Shown here: one piece after another, positions 41,897 to 50,058 of the stretch | Layout of the letters: each line of letters begins with the position of its first letter | How positions within the stretch are numbered: position 1 is the first letter of the stretch | Assembly (NCBI RefSeq): GCF_030929495.1 | Contig: NZ_JAVFWN010000003.1 | Coordinates: forward strand, 62,001 to 126,000 | From: Nocardioides sp. LHD-245 | GTDB lineage: Bacteria; Actinomycetota; Actinomycetes; Propionibacteriales; Nocardioidaceae | Length of the DNA: 64,000 nucleotides | Direction of reading: 5' to 3' | Notes under the pieces: model-generated | Told to the model about the DNA's origin: nothing | What the model saw: the letters and a program-made list of their open reading frames with translations, nothing else | Databases searched by the model: none | Translations under genes and position numbers: made by a program

Positions 41897-42343
41897 GTGC
41901 CTCCCGAGCTCCCGACCGACGGCCCGTCCCTCGAGGTGGGCGGGGGCCGGAGTCTGCGCGCCGTGATCGCCGTGGGCGGGGTGCTCCTGGTGGTGGCGAT
42001 CGTCGCCGCCGCGGCCTTCCTGCTGGCCGGGCGCGACGGGGACGACGACGGCGGCCGGGTCGGCCAGGACACCAGCAGCACGGTGCCCGAGGCCCCGGCG
42101 TCGGGGTCGACCCTCGACCTGCCCACGATCGACGCCTCCGACTTCCCGAGCGACCTGCCGACGACCGTGCCCACGATGCCGTCGAGCAGGCTGCCGAGCC
42201 TGCCCGCGCCACCGGCCGACAAGCCGACCAGGGTTCCGACCGGCTACCCCACGGGTATGCCCTCCGAGATCCCGGACTTCCCCACCGACCCCGCTGACAT
42301 GGACTCCTGGTTCTCCGACTACCTCGAGCAGATGGGCCCCTGA
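41897..42343 (+). CDS. single-pass membrane protein with Pro/Thr-rich outer region
   Basis: 148-aa protein from GTG at 41897. A cytosolic Pro-rich head (1-20), one transmembrane helix (about 22-45, AVIAVGGVLLVVAIVAAAAFLLAG) and an extracytoplasmic low-complexity tail with repeated P-T/S-D motifs (STVPEAPASG, DLPTTVPTMPSS, PSEIPDFPTDPADMD). Ends WFSDYLEQMGP. It overlaps the next start by one base (TGATG). No family recognised. The neighbour has the same design plus folded domains, so the two may form a membrane pair. Confidence 0.7.
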   Translation: MPPELPTDGPSLEVGGGRSLRAVIAVGGVLLVVAIVAAAAFLLAGRDGDDDGGRVGQDTSSTVPEAPASGSTLDLPTIDASDFPSDLPTTVPTMPSSRLPSLPAPPADKPTRVPTGYPTGMPSEIPDFPTDPADMDSWFSDYLEQMGP

Positions 42344-43368
42344 TGAGCCAGCCCCCGCCGCCGTACGGCGCCCCGCCGCCCCCGCCCCCGGCCGGACCCC
42401 CGACCGGTCCGCCCCCGAGCGGTCCGCCGAGCGGTCCGCCGAGTGGCCCGCCGAGCGGTCCCTTCGGCGGTCCGCCGCCGTTGCCGCCGCCCGGCGGTCC
42501 CGGCGCTCCGGAGCGCGGCTCGGGCAAGGGGCTGTGGATCGTGCTCGCCGTCGTCGGCGCGGTCCTCCTCGTCGGCGTGATCGTCGGCCTGATCGTGGTC
42601 CTGTCCGACGACGATGACGGCGATGGTGACGGCCGGGGCGACGACAGCTCCGCCGGTGGACCGGAGGACGTCGTCGAGGACCTCGTCGACGCCGCCGAGG
42701 ACGGCGACTGCGCGGCGGCGGAGCGCCTGCTCACCGAGCAGGCGAAGGCCGCGGACCCGTGCCGCTCCGAGGCCTTCGAGCTGCTCGCCACCGAGGACGT
42801 CGAGTCCGAGGTCCACGAGGCCAGCATCGACGGCTCGACCGCCAGTGTGCAGGCGGACTTCAGCAGCCCGGCCGGCAGCGCGACGTACACCTTCCTGCTC
42901 GAGGAGGTCGACGGGACCTGGCTGGTGTCGTCCTATGCGCCCGCCCGGACGACGGGCTCCGAGGACCCGGACGCCGGCTCCACGGATGGTCCCGGCGGCG
43001 GGGTCAGCCTCCCGCCCACCTCGGGCGCGAGCCCGTCGGCCGGCGGCTCCAGCACGGCCGACGCCGTCCCCGACGAGCCGGGCGCGGTCGTCCAGGCGTT
43101 CTTCGACGCCGCCTTCGCCGGGGACTGCGCGACCGCCGAGGACCTCGTGACGTCGGCGTACCTCAGCAAGGGCGGCCAGTGCAGCGCCGACCAGATCCCG
43201 ACCGGCCTGGGCGACCTCGTCACCTACGAGGTCGGCCCGGCCCAGGTCGACGAGGCCGCGGGCACCGCGACGGTGCAGGTCGAGGTCTCCGTCCAGGGCA
43301 CCAGCCAGGACTTCCGGATCGACCTGGCCCGCGAGGACGGTCGTTGGAAGATCGACAAGGCCGGCTGA
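42343..43368 (+). CDS. Pro-rich membrane protein with two tandem DUF4878/NTF2-like domains
   Basis: 341-aa protein. Residues 1-60: Pro/Gly-rich cytosolic head with a repeated GPPSGPPSG pattern. Residues about 64-88: transmembrane helix. The extracytoplasmic part has two related about 90-aa modules (about 108-205 and 245-341), each with a helical pair and a Cys pair (DCAAAERLL with DPC; DCATAEDLV with GQC), then strands ending in a DGTWLVSSY or DGRWKIDKA block. This is typical of DUF4878/lumazine-binding-like NTF2 folds in actinobacterial surface proteins. The tandem duplication is unusual. Translationally coupled to the preceding gene. Confidence 0.78.
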   Translation: MSQPPPPYGAPPPPPPAGPPTGPPPSGPPSGPPSGPPSGPFGGPPPLPPPGGPGAPERGSGKGLWIVLAVVGAVLLVGVIVGLIVVLSDDDDGDGDGRGDDSSAGGPEDVVEDLVDAAEDGDCAAAERLLTEQAKAADPCRSEAFELLATEDVESEVHEASIDGSTASVQADFSSPAGSATYTFLLEEVDGTWLVSSYAPARTTGSEDPDAGSTDGPGGGVSLPPTSGASPSAGGSSTADAVPDEPGAVVQAFFDAAFAGDCATAEDLVTSAYLSKGGQCSADQIPTGLGDLVTYEVGPAQVDEAAGTATVQVEVSVQGTSQDFRIDLAREDGRWKIDKAG

Positions 43369-43395
43369 CCGGCGCTCGTCCGGCATCCTGACCGC

Positions 43396-44274
43396 GTGCG
43401 CTCCCTCATCGCCACGGTGGCCGTCCTGCTCGCCACCCTCCTCGCGCCCCTGGCCATCGCGGGCACCTGGCTGACCGCCCGCATCGACGACCGGGACGAG
43501 TACGTCGACACGGTGGCCGGCCTCGCCGACGACCCGACCGTGCGCCGGGTCCTGGCCGACGCCGCCGCGGACGGCGCGATCGAGGCGCTCCAGCAGTACT
43601 CCCCGGTCGGGCTGCCCGCCGCGGCGCGGGACTGGGCCCGGGCCGCCGCCACCGTGGTCGTCGAGAGTCCCGAGTTCCCGTCGTTCTGGCGCACGGCCAA
43701 CGCTGACCTCCACGACCAGGTGCTCACGATCCTGGAGGACCCCGACGCCCCGGCCGACGGCTCGGTCACCGTCGACGCGAGCCTGCTCCTCGCCCAGGTC
43801 CTCCTGCAGCTCCAGGACCGGGGGATCCCGGTCGGGCTGCTGCCCGACATCCCGCTCCAGGTGCCCGTGGAGCGGGAGGCGAAGGTCGCGGAGGCCGGCC
43901 CGGCGTACCGGACCCTCGCCGGCGTCGCCCGGGTCCTGCCGTTCGCGTGGCTGGGCCTGGTCGCGCTCGCGCTGCTGGCCGCCCGCGGCTGGCGGGGCCG
44001 GTGCCGGGCGGTCGGCGTCGCCCTGCTGGGCGTGGGCCTGGCGGCCGTGGCGCTGCAACTGGCCGCCGAGCCGCTCGCGTCCGCCGCGCTGGACCGGGTC
44101 GAGGTGGAGCGCCGCGAGCTCGCCGGCGTCCTGCTCGACACCGTCGTCGGCTCGCTCGAGCCCTACGCGCGCGGCTTCCTGCCGGCGGCCCCGGCCGGCC
44201 TGGTCCTCGTGGTCCTCTCGCTGTGGTCGCGTCGTCGCGACGAATCGCCGTACGAGACCAGCCATGGACGCTGA
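43396..44274 (+). CDS. four-helix-type integral membrane protein
   Basis: 292-aa protein from GTG at 43396. An N-terminal helix (about 3-25, LIATVAVLLATLLAPLAIAG) leads to a long extracytoplasmic domain (about 28-168) rich in acidic residues, then three helices (about 175-195, 203-222 and 258-275). A domain with DRDEYVDTVAGLADDPTVRRVLADAAADGAIEAL is like those of conserved actinobacterial hypothetical membrane proteins. No catalytic motif is visible. It is 27 bp downstream of the tandem DUF4878 gene and is likely the third gene of the same operon. Confidence 0.75.
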   Translation: MRSLIATVAVLLATLLAPLAIAGTWLTARIDDRDEYVDTVAGLADDPTVRRVLADAAADGAIEALQQYSPVGLPAAARDWARAAATVVVESPEFPSFWRTANADLHDQVLTILEDPDAPADGSVTVDASLLLAQVLLQLQDRGIPVGLLPDIPLQVPVEREAKVAEAGPAYRTLAGVARVLPFAWLGLVALALLAARGWRGRCRAVGVALLGVGLAAVALQLAAEPLASAALDRVEVERRELAGVLLDTVVGSLEPYARGFLPAAPAGLVLVVLSLWSRRRDESPYETSHGR

Positions 44275-44336
44275 CGCCTGACGGCTCCGTCCAGAGTCCT
44301 CCCAGCTACAGCTCACGACCTATCGGCTGCCGCTGG

Positions 44337-45209
44337 CTACCTCGCTGGTTCCGGTTGTGGGCGGCCACCGAGATGCGTAGCGCCGAATGTCTCGTCGTGG
44401 CCGGGCTCGAACCAGAGGCCGCCGACGCCGGTCCGGTACGACGTGCCGGCCGCGACAAGTGGGGTTCCGTCCGGGGCGCGGAGCTCGATGTAGATGCCCT
44501 CGTAGTCCAGGGGACTGCCTGCCAACGCATCGCGAAGGTTGTCCATGGTCCAGCCCGGGGCCTTGTCGGCACCACGAGTGCGGAGGATGACGATCGGTGC
44601 CGGACCGAGCGGTCGCAGCACGTCCACGGCAATGACCTCGAGGCCGAACTTCCGCGCCTGGTCGGTCAATGAACTCTCGATGGCCTCGTCTGAGCGGCGG
44701 TCGGCCTGAGCAGCGAACACTTGGCCCGTCGCCACGAAGCCGTGGCCGCCGTCGAGATCGAGCGTCTCCAGTGGAAGGTCTGCCTTGATCTTGGTGTCGC
44801 CCAGGACTTCGGCGTAGGAGGTTTCGTTGGTCCGCCGAAGCTCGGCGAGGGCGCCGAGCGCCAGTTCGGCCGTCCACGTCGTCCTGACGTCGTTGGGACC
44901 TTCCAGGGATGGCGTCGTGACGTGGACTTCTAGCGGACCGTCCGGGCGGTCGGTGAAGGACACTCGCTTCCCGAGGCCGGCGACGACGCTCTCGATCGCG
45001 TCGTCCTGTGGGATGGATGCGCCCCGTCGCCGAAGAGGCGCTCCGGAGTAGTTCATCGGCACATCGCCCGGTTGGACCTGCTGCCTCGCCGACGGGTCGT
45101 AGCGGTCATCATCGTTGGCAGCGGAGACCACGCCGACGGCTGATGCTGCGCCGATCACGAGGCCCGTGCTGATCATGAGCCAGGATCTACGCCTCCTAGC
45201 GCTGAACAT
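44337..45209 (-). CDS. membrane-anchored extracytoplasmic protein (lower-GC islet)
   Basis: 290 aa from ATG at 45209 with GGAGG upstream. A short basic head and one helix (MFSARRRRSWLMISTGLVIGAASAVGVVSAAN) make a signal anchor or signal peptide. The rest is hydrophilic with two alpha/beta stretches (VEVHVTTPSLEGPNDVRTTWTAELALGAL and FGLEVIAVDVLRPLGPAPIVILRTRGA), without a known motif. Codon use is less GC-rich than neighbours. The start codon lies inside the last 14 nt of the upstream gene, so the two are translationally coupled. Function unknown. Possible recent acquisition. Confidence 0.68.
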   Translation of the reverse strand: MFSARRRRSWLMISTGLVIGAASAVGVVSAANDDDRYDPSARQQVQPGDVPMNYSGAPLRRRGASIPQDDAIESVVAGLGKRVSFTDRPDGPLEVHVTTPSLEGPNDVRTTWTAELALGALAELRRTNETSYAEVLGDTKIKADLPLETLDLDGGHGFVATGQVFAAQADRRSDEAIESSLTDQARKFGLEVIAVDVLRPLGPAPIVILRTRGADKAPGWTMDNLRDALAGSPLDYEGIYIELRAPDGTPLVAAGTSYRTGVGGLWFEPGHDETFGATHLGGRPQPEPAR

Positions 45210-45861
45210 AGAAACCTCCGTCGGTAGCAGGTGTGCTGATAGTCGGCCAGCAGTCGGAGGCATTGCGGAACACGCCGCTCTTTGCCACCTTCCACGCCCC
45301 GCCGGCGCCCAGCTTGTCCCAGTAGTCGAAGATGCCAACCGCTGCCCCCGTCGGGCAGGAATTCGTTGCCTCTCCCCACGCCGTCGCAACAGTTTTGACA
45401 CCGAGTGTGAACCCGCTCTGATCCAGATCTGCTCCGGCGACAGTTCCCCTCATGGTAGTCGAGCTGAGGTTCGGATAGCGCTGGATCGTGCTAATCATGC
45501 CTTGGCCGTTGTTGAAGGTGACGCCCTGCACGCAGTAGTAGCTACTCCCGGTGAATCGCTCAATGACCAGGTGGTCGTTGTGACAGGTGCCATCAATGGT
45601 GGCCCCGTCACATCGAAGCTGTCCCGCTTCGACGTGCTTGCCCGGTGACCATTTTGAGACGAGGTGCGAATAGACCACGCAACCTCCCGAGGGTACGTGG
45701 AACGATTGACCGATGATGGCGATCTTTGAGCCGTTGACGGCGTCAGAGTTGGTTTCGCGTCCATTTTGACTCAGCGCCCACGCGCTGACGGCGAGCGATC
45801 CGATCGCGAATCCGAGGGCAAGTAAGAGGAATCTCCGTGCAGCAATAAGGACTCGTTGCAT
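45196..45861 (-). CDS. secreted Cys-containing protein (lower-GC islet)
   Basis: 221 aa, ATG at 45861, ribosome site GGAG about 9 bp upstream. An N-terminal signal (about 1-30, RRFLLLALGFAIGSLAVSAWALS) is followed by a beta-rich exported domain with six or more cysteines (GGCVVYSH, QLRCDGATIDGTCHNDH, YYCVQG, NSCPTG, SDCWPT), which could form disulfides. No family recognised. GC content and codon use differ visibly from flanking genes, and it forms a coupled pair with the 290-aa membrane-anchored protein. Together they look like a small horizontally acquired cell-surface module. Confidence 0.7.
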   Translation of the reverse strand: MQRVLIAARRFLLLALGFAIGSLAVSAWALSQNGRETNSDAVNGSKIAIIGQSFHVPSGGCVVYSHLVSKWSPGKHVEAGQLRCDGATIDGTCHNDHLVIERFTGSSYYCVQGVTFNNGQGMISTIQRYPNLSSTTMRGTVAGADLDQSGFTLGVKTVATAWGEATNSCPTGAAVGIFDYWDKLGAGGAWKVAKSGVFRNASDCWPTISTPATDGGFYVQR

Positions 45862-46418
45862 ATCTAGTTACTCCGGGTGCTCGGCCCGGCGAACGGCGCG
45901 TTGTCTTTGCGGCCCCACCAGCGGTGTCTTGATACGTCTCATCTCACTACCTGTCCGTCTGTTCTGTGATGGCGTCGATCGCCGCTCGAATACTGAGACA
46001 CGTCGGGCCCGCAGAAGGTTGCATCCCCGCACCTCTTTCTCGCCCGGCCTCTCGCCCCAGGCACGGACTCGCTGGAGCATTGGTCCTTCATGACTGTGGC
46101 GGCGACCACGTTTGTCAACGCGACGCCAGCCGAATGATGGTCGCGCAGGCGACCGGTGGGAAGGCTGGCGCTGCTGGGCTTCGGCTCTCCTGGTGGTGCC
46201 GTCGTGGGTACAGGTCACCGGAAATGTCTCCTGGGCGTCACGCCCGGCGTCGTACGACGTTGACAGACCAGTTGCCGTTCATGGGGACGAGTATCGTGGT
46301 GATCGCAGATGTGCTCCGGATCACCCGTCACGCCACCCCTGTGACGGTCCCGGACCCACGGACCAACCCCCCGACCCGTGCCGCGGCGATCCCGCGGACG
46401 GCTGCAAGGAGTGGCGAT
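45862..46418. other. 557-bp intergenic region before the keto-acid dehydrogenase operon
   Basis: No convincing gene. The short open frames here have no family look and Arg/Pro-skewed composition. The left 350 bp share the lower GC of the adjacent secreted genes. From about 46250 composition returns to normal. A 12-bp palindrome CGTCGTACGACG occurs at 46248-46259, and TTGACA at 46259-46264 could be a -35 for the operon, though no good -10 follows at the right distance. The AAGGAG ribosome site is at 46406-46411. Confidence 0.5.
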
Positions 46419-47549
46419 ATGACCGACCCCGTCTTCGGACCGGCTCCCGAGCAGGCACCCGAGCCCGAGCTCGTCCAGCTCCTGACGCCCGAGGGCGAGC
46501 GGGTCCACCACCCCGGCTTCGACACCGACTTCACCGCCGACGAGCTGCGCGGCTTCTACCGTGACATGACGCTCGTGCGCCGCCTCGACGTCGAGGCGAC
46601 CGCGCTGCAGCGGCACGGCGAGCTCGGCCTGTGGGCCCAGCTGCTCGGCCAGGAGGCGGCCCAGATCGGCGCCGGCCGCGCGCTGGCGCCGCAGGACTTC
46701 GTCTTCCCGACCTACCGCGAGCACGGCGTCGCCTGGTGCCGCGGCGTCGACCCGGTCCGGCTGCTCGCCCTGTTCCGCGGCGTCGACCAAGGCGACTGGG
46801 ACCCCGCCGAGCACAACTTCGGCCTCTACACGATCGTCATCGGCGCCCAGACGCTGCACGCCACCGGCTACGCGATGGGCGTCCAGCGCGACGGCCTGGT
46901 CGGCACCGGCGACCCCGAGCGCGACACCGCCGTCGTCGCGCACTTCGGTGACGGCGCGTCGTCCCAGGGCGACGTCAACGAGGCGTTCGTCTTCGCGGCC
47001 TCCTTCAACGCACCGGTCGTCTTCTTCTGCCAGAACAACCAGTGGGCGATCTCCGAGCCGTTCGAGCGGCAGTCCCGGATCCCGCTCTACCGCCGCTCCC
47101 AGGGCTTCGGCTTCCCCGGCATCCGCGTCGACGGCAACGACGTGCTGGCGACGTACGCCGTCACGAGGGCCGCGCTGCAGCGGGCCCGCGACGGGCAGGG
47201 ACCGATCCTGATCGAGGCCTACACCTACCGGATGGGCGCCCACACCACGACCGACGACCCCACCCGCTACCGGCTCAGCGACGACGTCGAGCACTGGAAG
47301 CTCAAGGACCCCATCGCCCGGCTCGAGGTCTACCTGCGGCGCAACGGCCTGGCCGACGACGCCTTCCTGGCGGAGGTCGCGGCCGAGGCCGACGCCCTCG
47401 GCGAGCGGATGCGGCGCGAGTGCCACGCCCTGCCCGACCCCTCGACCCACGACCTGTGGGACTTCGTCCACGCGGAGAAGACGGCCGAGCTGGCGGCCCA
47501 GCAGGCGGAGTACGACGCCCACGCCGCCTCGTTCGAGGAGGTCCGCTGA
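46419..47549 (+). CDS. bkdA: branched-chain 2-oxoacid dehydrogenase E1 alpha subunit
   Basis: 376-aa thiamine-diphosphate enzyme subunit, ATG at 46419 after AAGGAG. FTADELRGFYRDMTLVRRLDVEATALQRHGELGLWAQLLGQEAAQIGAG is the E1 alpha N-terminal signature. The ThDP/Mg motif GDGASSQGDVNEAFVFAASFNAPVVFFCQNNQWAISEP (about residues 170-207) has GDG...NN. The phosphorylation-loop-like segment YRMGAHTTTDDPTRYR is conserved. It decarboxylates branched-chain 2-oxoacids (from Val, Leu, Ile) and, with E1 beta and E2 encoded next, produces isobutyryl-, isovaleryl- and 2-methylbutyryl-CoA. A pyruvate-type specificity cannot be excluded. Confidence 0.93.
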   Translation: MTDPVFGPAPEQAPEPELVQLLTPEGERVHHPGFDTDFTADELRGFYRDMTLVRRLDVEATALQRHGELGLWAQLLGQEAAQIGAGRALAPQDFVFPTYREHGVAWCRGVDPVRLLALFRGVDQGDWDPAEHNFGLYTIVIGAQTLHATGYAMGVQRDGLVGTGDPERDTAVVAHFGDGASSQGDVNEAFVFAASFNAPVVFFCQNNQWAISEPFERQSRIPLYRRSQGFGFPGIRVDGNDVLATYAVTRAALQRARDGQGPILIEAYTYRMGAHTTTDDPTRYRLSDDVEHWKLKDPIARLEVYLRRNGLADDAFLAEVAAEADALGERMRRECHALPDPSTHDLWDFVHAEKTAELAAQQAEYDAHAASFEEVR

Positions 47550-48526
47550 TGGCCACCATGACCCTCGCCAAGGCGCTCAACGCCGGTCTGCGCTCGGCCA
47601 TGGAGGACGACGACAAGGTCATCGTGATGGGCGAGGACGTCGGCGCGCTCGGCGGCGTCTTCCGGATCACCGACGGCCTGCAGAAGGACTTCGGCGACGA
47701 CCGGGTGATCGACACCCCGCTGGCCGAGTCCGGCATCGTCGGCACCGCCGTCGGCCTGGCGATGCGCGGCTACCGGCCGGTCGTCGAGATCCAGTTCGAC
47801 GGCTTCGTCTACCCGGCCTACGACCAGATCGTGTGCCAGGTCGCCAAGATCCACTACCGCAGCCGGGGCAAGGTGCGGATCCCGATGGTGATCCGGATCC
47901 CGTTCGGTGGCGGCATCGGCGCCGTCGAGCACCACAGCGAGTCGCCCGAGGCGCAGTTCGTGCACACGCCCGGCCTCAAGGTCGTCGCGTGCTCGAACCC
48001 CGCCGACGCCTACGCGATGATCCAGCAGGCGATCCACAGCGACGACCCCGTCGTGTTCCTGGAGCCGAAGCGGCTCTACCACTCCACCAAGGCCGAGGTC
48101 GACGAGAGCGCCCCGCCGGCGCCGTTGTGGCAGTCGCGCGTGGTCCGCCCGGGCGCGGACGCGACGCTCGTCGCCTACGGCCCGACGGTCTCCACCTGTC
48201 TGGACGCGGCCACCGTCGCCGCCGAGGAGGGCCGCTCGCTGGAGGTCATCGACCTGCGCACCCTCTCGCCGCTCGATCTGGTCCCCGTGGTCGAGTCGGT
48301 CCGTCGTACCGGACGGCTGGTGGTGGTGCACGAGGCGCACGTGACCCTCGGCCTCGGCGCCGAGATCGCCGCCCGGGTCACCGAGGAGTGCTTCCACTCG
48401 CTCGAGGCCCCGGTGCTGCGCGTCGGCGGCTTCGACACGCCCTACCCACCCGCCCGGATCGAGGAGGACTTCCTGCCCGACCTCGACCGGATCCTCGATG
48501 CCGTCGACCGGACCTTCGGGTTCTGA
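47549..48526 (+). CDS. bkdB: branched-chain 2-oxoacid dehydrogenase E1 beta subunit
   Basis: 325-aa transketolase-like beta subunit. The ATG overlaps the E1 alpha stop by one base (TGATG). Blocks MGEDVGALGGVFRITDGLQKDFG, DTPLAESGIVGTAVGLAMRGYRPVVEIQF (Glu contacting ThDP) and HSESPEAQFVHTPGLKVV are characteristic, followed by a C-terminal domain with VYGPTVSTCLDAA-type and HEAHVTLGLGAEIAARV sequence. It forms the alpha2beta2 E1 heterotetramer. Ten bases separate it from the E2 gene, so the three subunits are co-transcribed. No E3 (lipoamide dehydrogenase) gene is in the cluster. Confidence 0.93.
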   Translation: MATMTLAKALNAGLRSAMEDDDKVIVMGEDVGALGGVFRITDGLQKDFGDDRVIDTPLAESGIVGTAVGLAMRGYRPVVEIQFDGFVYPAYDQIVCQVAKIHYRSRGKVRIPMVIRIPFGGGIGAVEHHSESPEAQFVHTPGLKVVACSNPADAYAMIQQAIHSDDPVVFLEPKRLYHSTKAEVDESAPPAPLWQSRVVRPGADATLVAYGPTVSTCLDAATVAAEEGRSLEVIDLRTLSPLDLVPVVESVRRTGRLVVVHEAHVTLGLGAEIAARVTEECFHSLEAPVLRVGGFDTPYPPARIEEDFLPDLDRILDAVDRTFGF

Positions 48527-48535
48527 GGAGCTGTC

Positions 48536-49879
48536 ATGACCGCCCGAGAGTTCAAGCTCCCCGACGTCGGCGAAGGCCTCACCGAGGCCGACATCGTCGC
48601 CTGGCGGGTCAAGGAGGGCGACGTCGTCGCGATCAACGACGTCGTGGTCGAGATCGAGACCGCCAAGTCCGTCGTCGAGCTGCCCTCGCCGTACGCCGGG
48701 CAGGTGCTGGCGCTGCTGGCGGCGGAGGGCGACACCGTCGAGGTCGGCACCCCGATCATCCGGATCGGTGAGCCGGGTGCGGCGCCGGTCGCCGGGGCCG
48801 AGCCGCCCGCGGCGGCGACGGAGGTGCCGGCGGCGACGGAGGTCATCGACACCAACATCCCGCCGACCGGCAACGCCACGCTGGTCGGCTACGGACCCAA
48901 GCAGCGGGCGCTCCAGCGCCGGGCGCGCAAGGGCGACCCGGCCGCTCCTGCCGCGCCGGCCGGCGCGGACGCACCCGCGGGCCGCCCGGTGCGGGCCCTC
49001 GCCAAGCCGCTGGTGCGGCGCCTGGCCCGCGACCTCGGGATCGACCTGACGGCGCTGGTGCCGACCGGCCCGAAGGGCACGGTCAGCAAGGAGGACGTGC
49101 TGGCCGCCGCCGGTGGCGCCACTCCGGCCGCACCCGTCGCCCGCGTCGCCCCGATGGCCCCGGTCGCGGTCGACCCCGCGGGACGCGAGACCCGCGAGCC
49201 GGTCAAGGGAGTACGCAAGAACATGGCCGCCGCCATGGTCGCGTCCGCCTTCACCGCCCCCCACGTGACCGAATGGGTGACCATCGACGCCACCGCGACC
49301 GTCGAGCTCGTCGCGCGTCTCAAGGAGCGTCCCGAGTTCGCCGGGGTGAAGGTGAGCCCCCTGCTCGTGGCCGCGCGGGCCTGCCTGCTCGCGATGCGCC
49401 GCACCCCGCTGATGAACTCGACCTGGGACGAGGCGGTCCAGGAGGTCGTGGTCAAGCACTACGTCAACCTCGGCATCGCCGCCGCCACCCCACGGGGCCT
49501 GGTCGTGCCCAACGTCAAGGACGCGCACGCGCTGTCGCTGGTCGAGCTCGCCCACGCGCTGGAGGCGCTGACCGCGACGGCCCGCGAGGGACGCACCCAG
49601 CCGGCCGAGCTCGCCGGCGGCTCCTTCACGATCACCAATGTCGGGGTGTTCGGGGTCGACGGCGGTACGCCGATCATCAACCCCGGCGAGTCCGCGATCC
49701 TCTGCCTCGGCGCGATCAAGCCGCAGCCGTGGGTCGTCGGCGACCAGGTCGTGCCGCGCCAGGTGATGACGCTGTCCCTCTCCTTCGACCACCGTCACAT
49801 CGACGGTGCCACGGGCTCGCGCTTCCTGGCCGACGTCGCCGACCTGATCGGCGATCCCGCGACCGCCCTGCTGTTCTGA
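48536..49879 (+). CDS. bkdC: branched-chain 2-oxoacid dehydrogenase E2 (dihydrolipoyl acyltransferase)
   Basis: 447-aa protein, ATG behind GAGGAG. One lipoyl domain (1-80) with lipoyl-lysine in EIETAKSVVEL. An Ala/Pro-rich linker (about 82-135). A peripheral subunit-binding domain (about 140-180, VRRLARDLGIDLTALVPTGPKGTVSKEDVL). A linker, then the catalytic domain (about 210-447) with GVRKNMAAAMVASAFTAPHVTEWVTID and the active-site His/Asp motif SFDHRHIDGA. Transfers the acyl group to CoA. Last gene of the operon, followed by the unusual 21-bp-periodic repeat at 49882-50015. Confidence 0.93.
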   Translation: MTAREFKLPDVGEGLTEADIVAWRVKEGDVVAINDVVVEIETAKSVVELPSPYAGQVLALLAAEGDTVEVGTPIIRIGEPGAAPVAGAEPPAAATEVPAATEVIDTNIPPTGNATLVGYGPKQRALQRRARKGDPAAPAAPAGADAPAGRPVRALAKPLVRRLARDLGIDLTALVPTGPKGTVSKEDVLAAAGGATPAAPVARVAPMAPVAVDPAGRETREPVKGVRKNMAAAMVASAFTAPHVTEWVTIDATATVELVARLKERPEFAGVKVSPLLVAARACLLAMRRTPLMNSTWDEAVQEVVVKHYVNLGIAAATPRGLVVPNVKDAHALSLVELAHALEALTATAREGRTQPAELAGGSFTITNVGVFGVDGGTPIINPGESAILCLGAIKPQPWVVGDQVVPRQVMTLSLSFDHRHIDGATGSRFLADVADLIGDPATALLF

Positions 49880-49881
49880 GG

Positions 49882-50015
49882 GTTGAGTCGTCACAGACTC
49901 CCGTTGAGTCGTCACAGACTCCCGTTGACCTGACATCTCGGGCGGTTGGTCGATGAGGCCGTGACGACTCAACGCGAGAACGTGACGACTCAACGGGAGG
50001 ATGTGACGACTCAAC
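49882..50015. repeat. 21-bp-periodic inverted repeat array, family D
   Basis: GTTGAGTCGTCAC occurs at 49882 and 49903 (exactly 21 bp apart), with a third truncated GTTGA at 49924. Its complement GTGACGACTCAAC occurs at 49961, 49982 and 50003 (again 21-bp steps). The whole folds as a long hairpin with a 45-bp centre. It lies between convergent genes (E2 and the DUF1707 protein). Register is about two helical turns, so all units face the same side. Confidence 0.85.
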
Positions 50016-50058
50016 GGCTGGGGACGACCGGGGCCGGCCCGCCGGAGGTGTCAGGTGC

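Noticed and set aside
45868..46218. 116-codon minus-strand frame in the intergenic region
   Set aside because: Arg-rich, no ribosome site and no family look. It shows no sign of being a gene.
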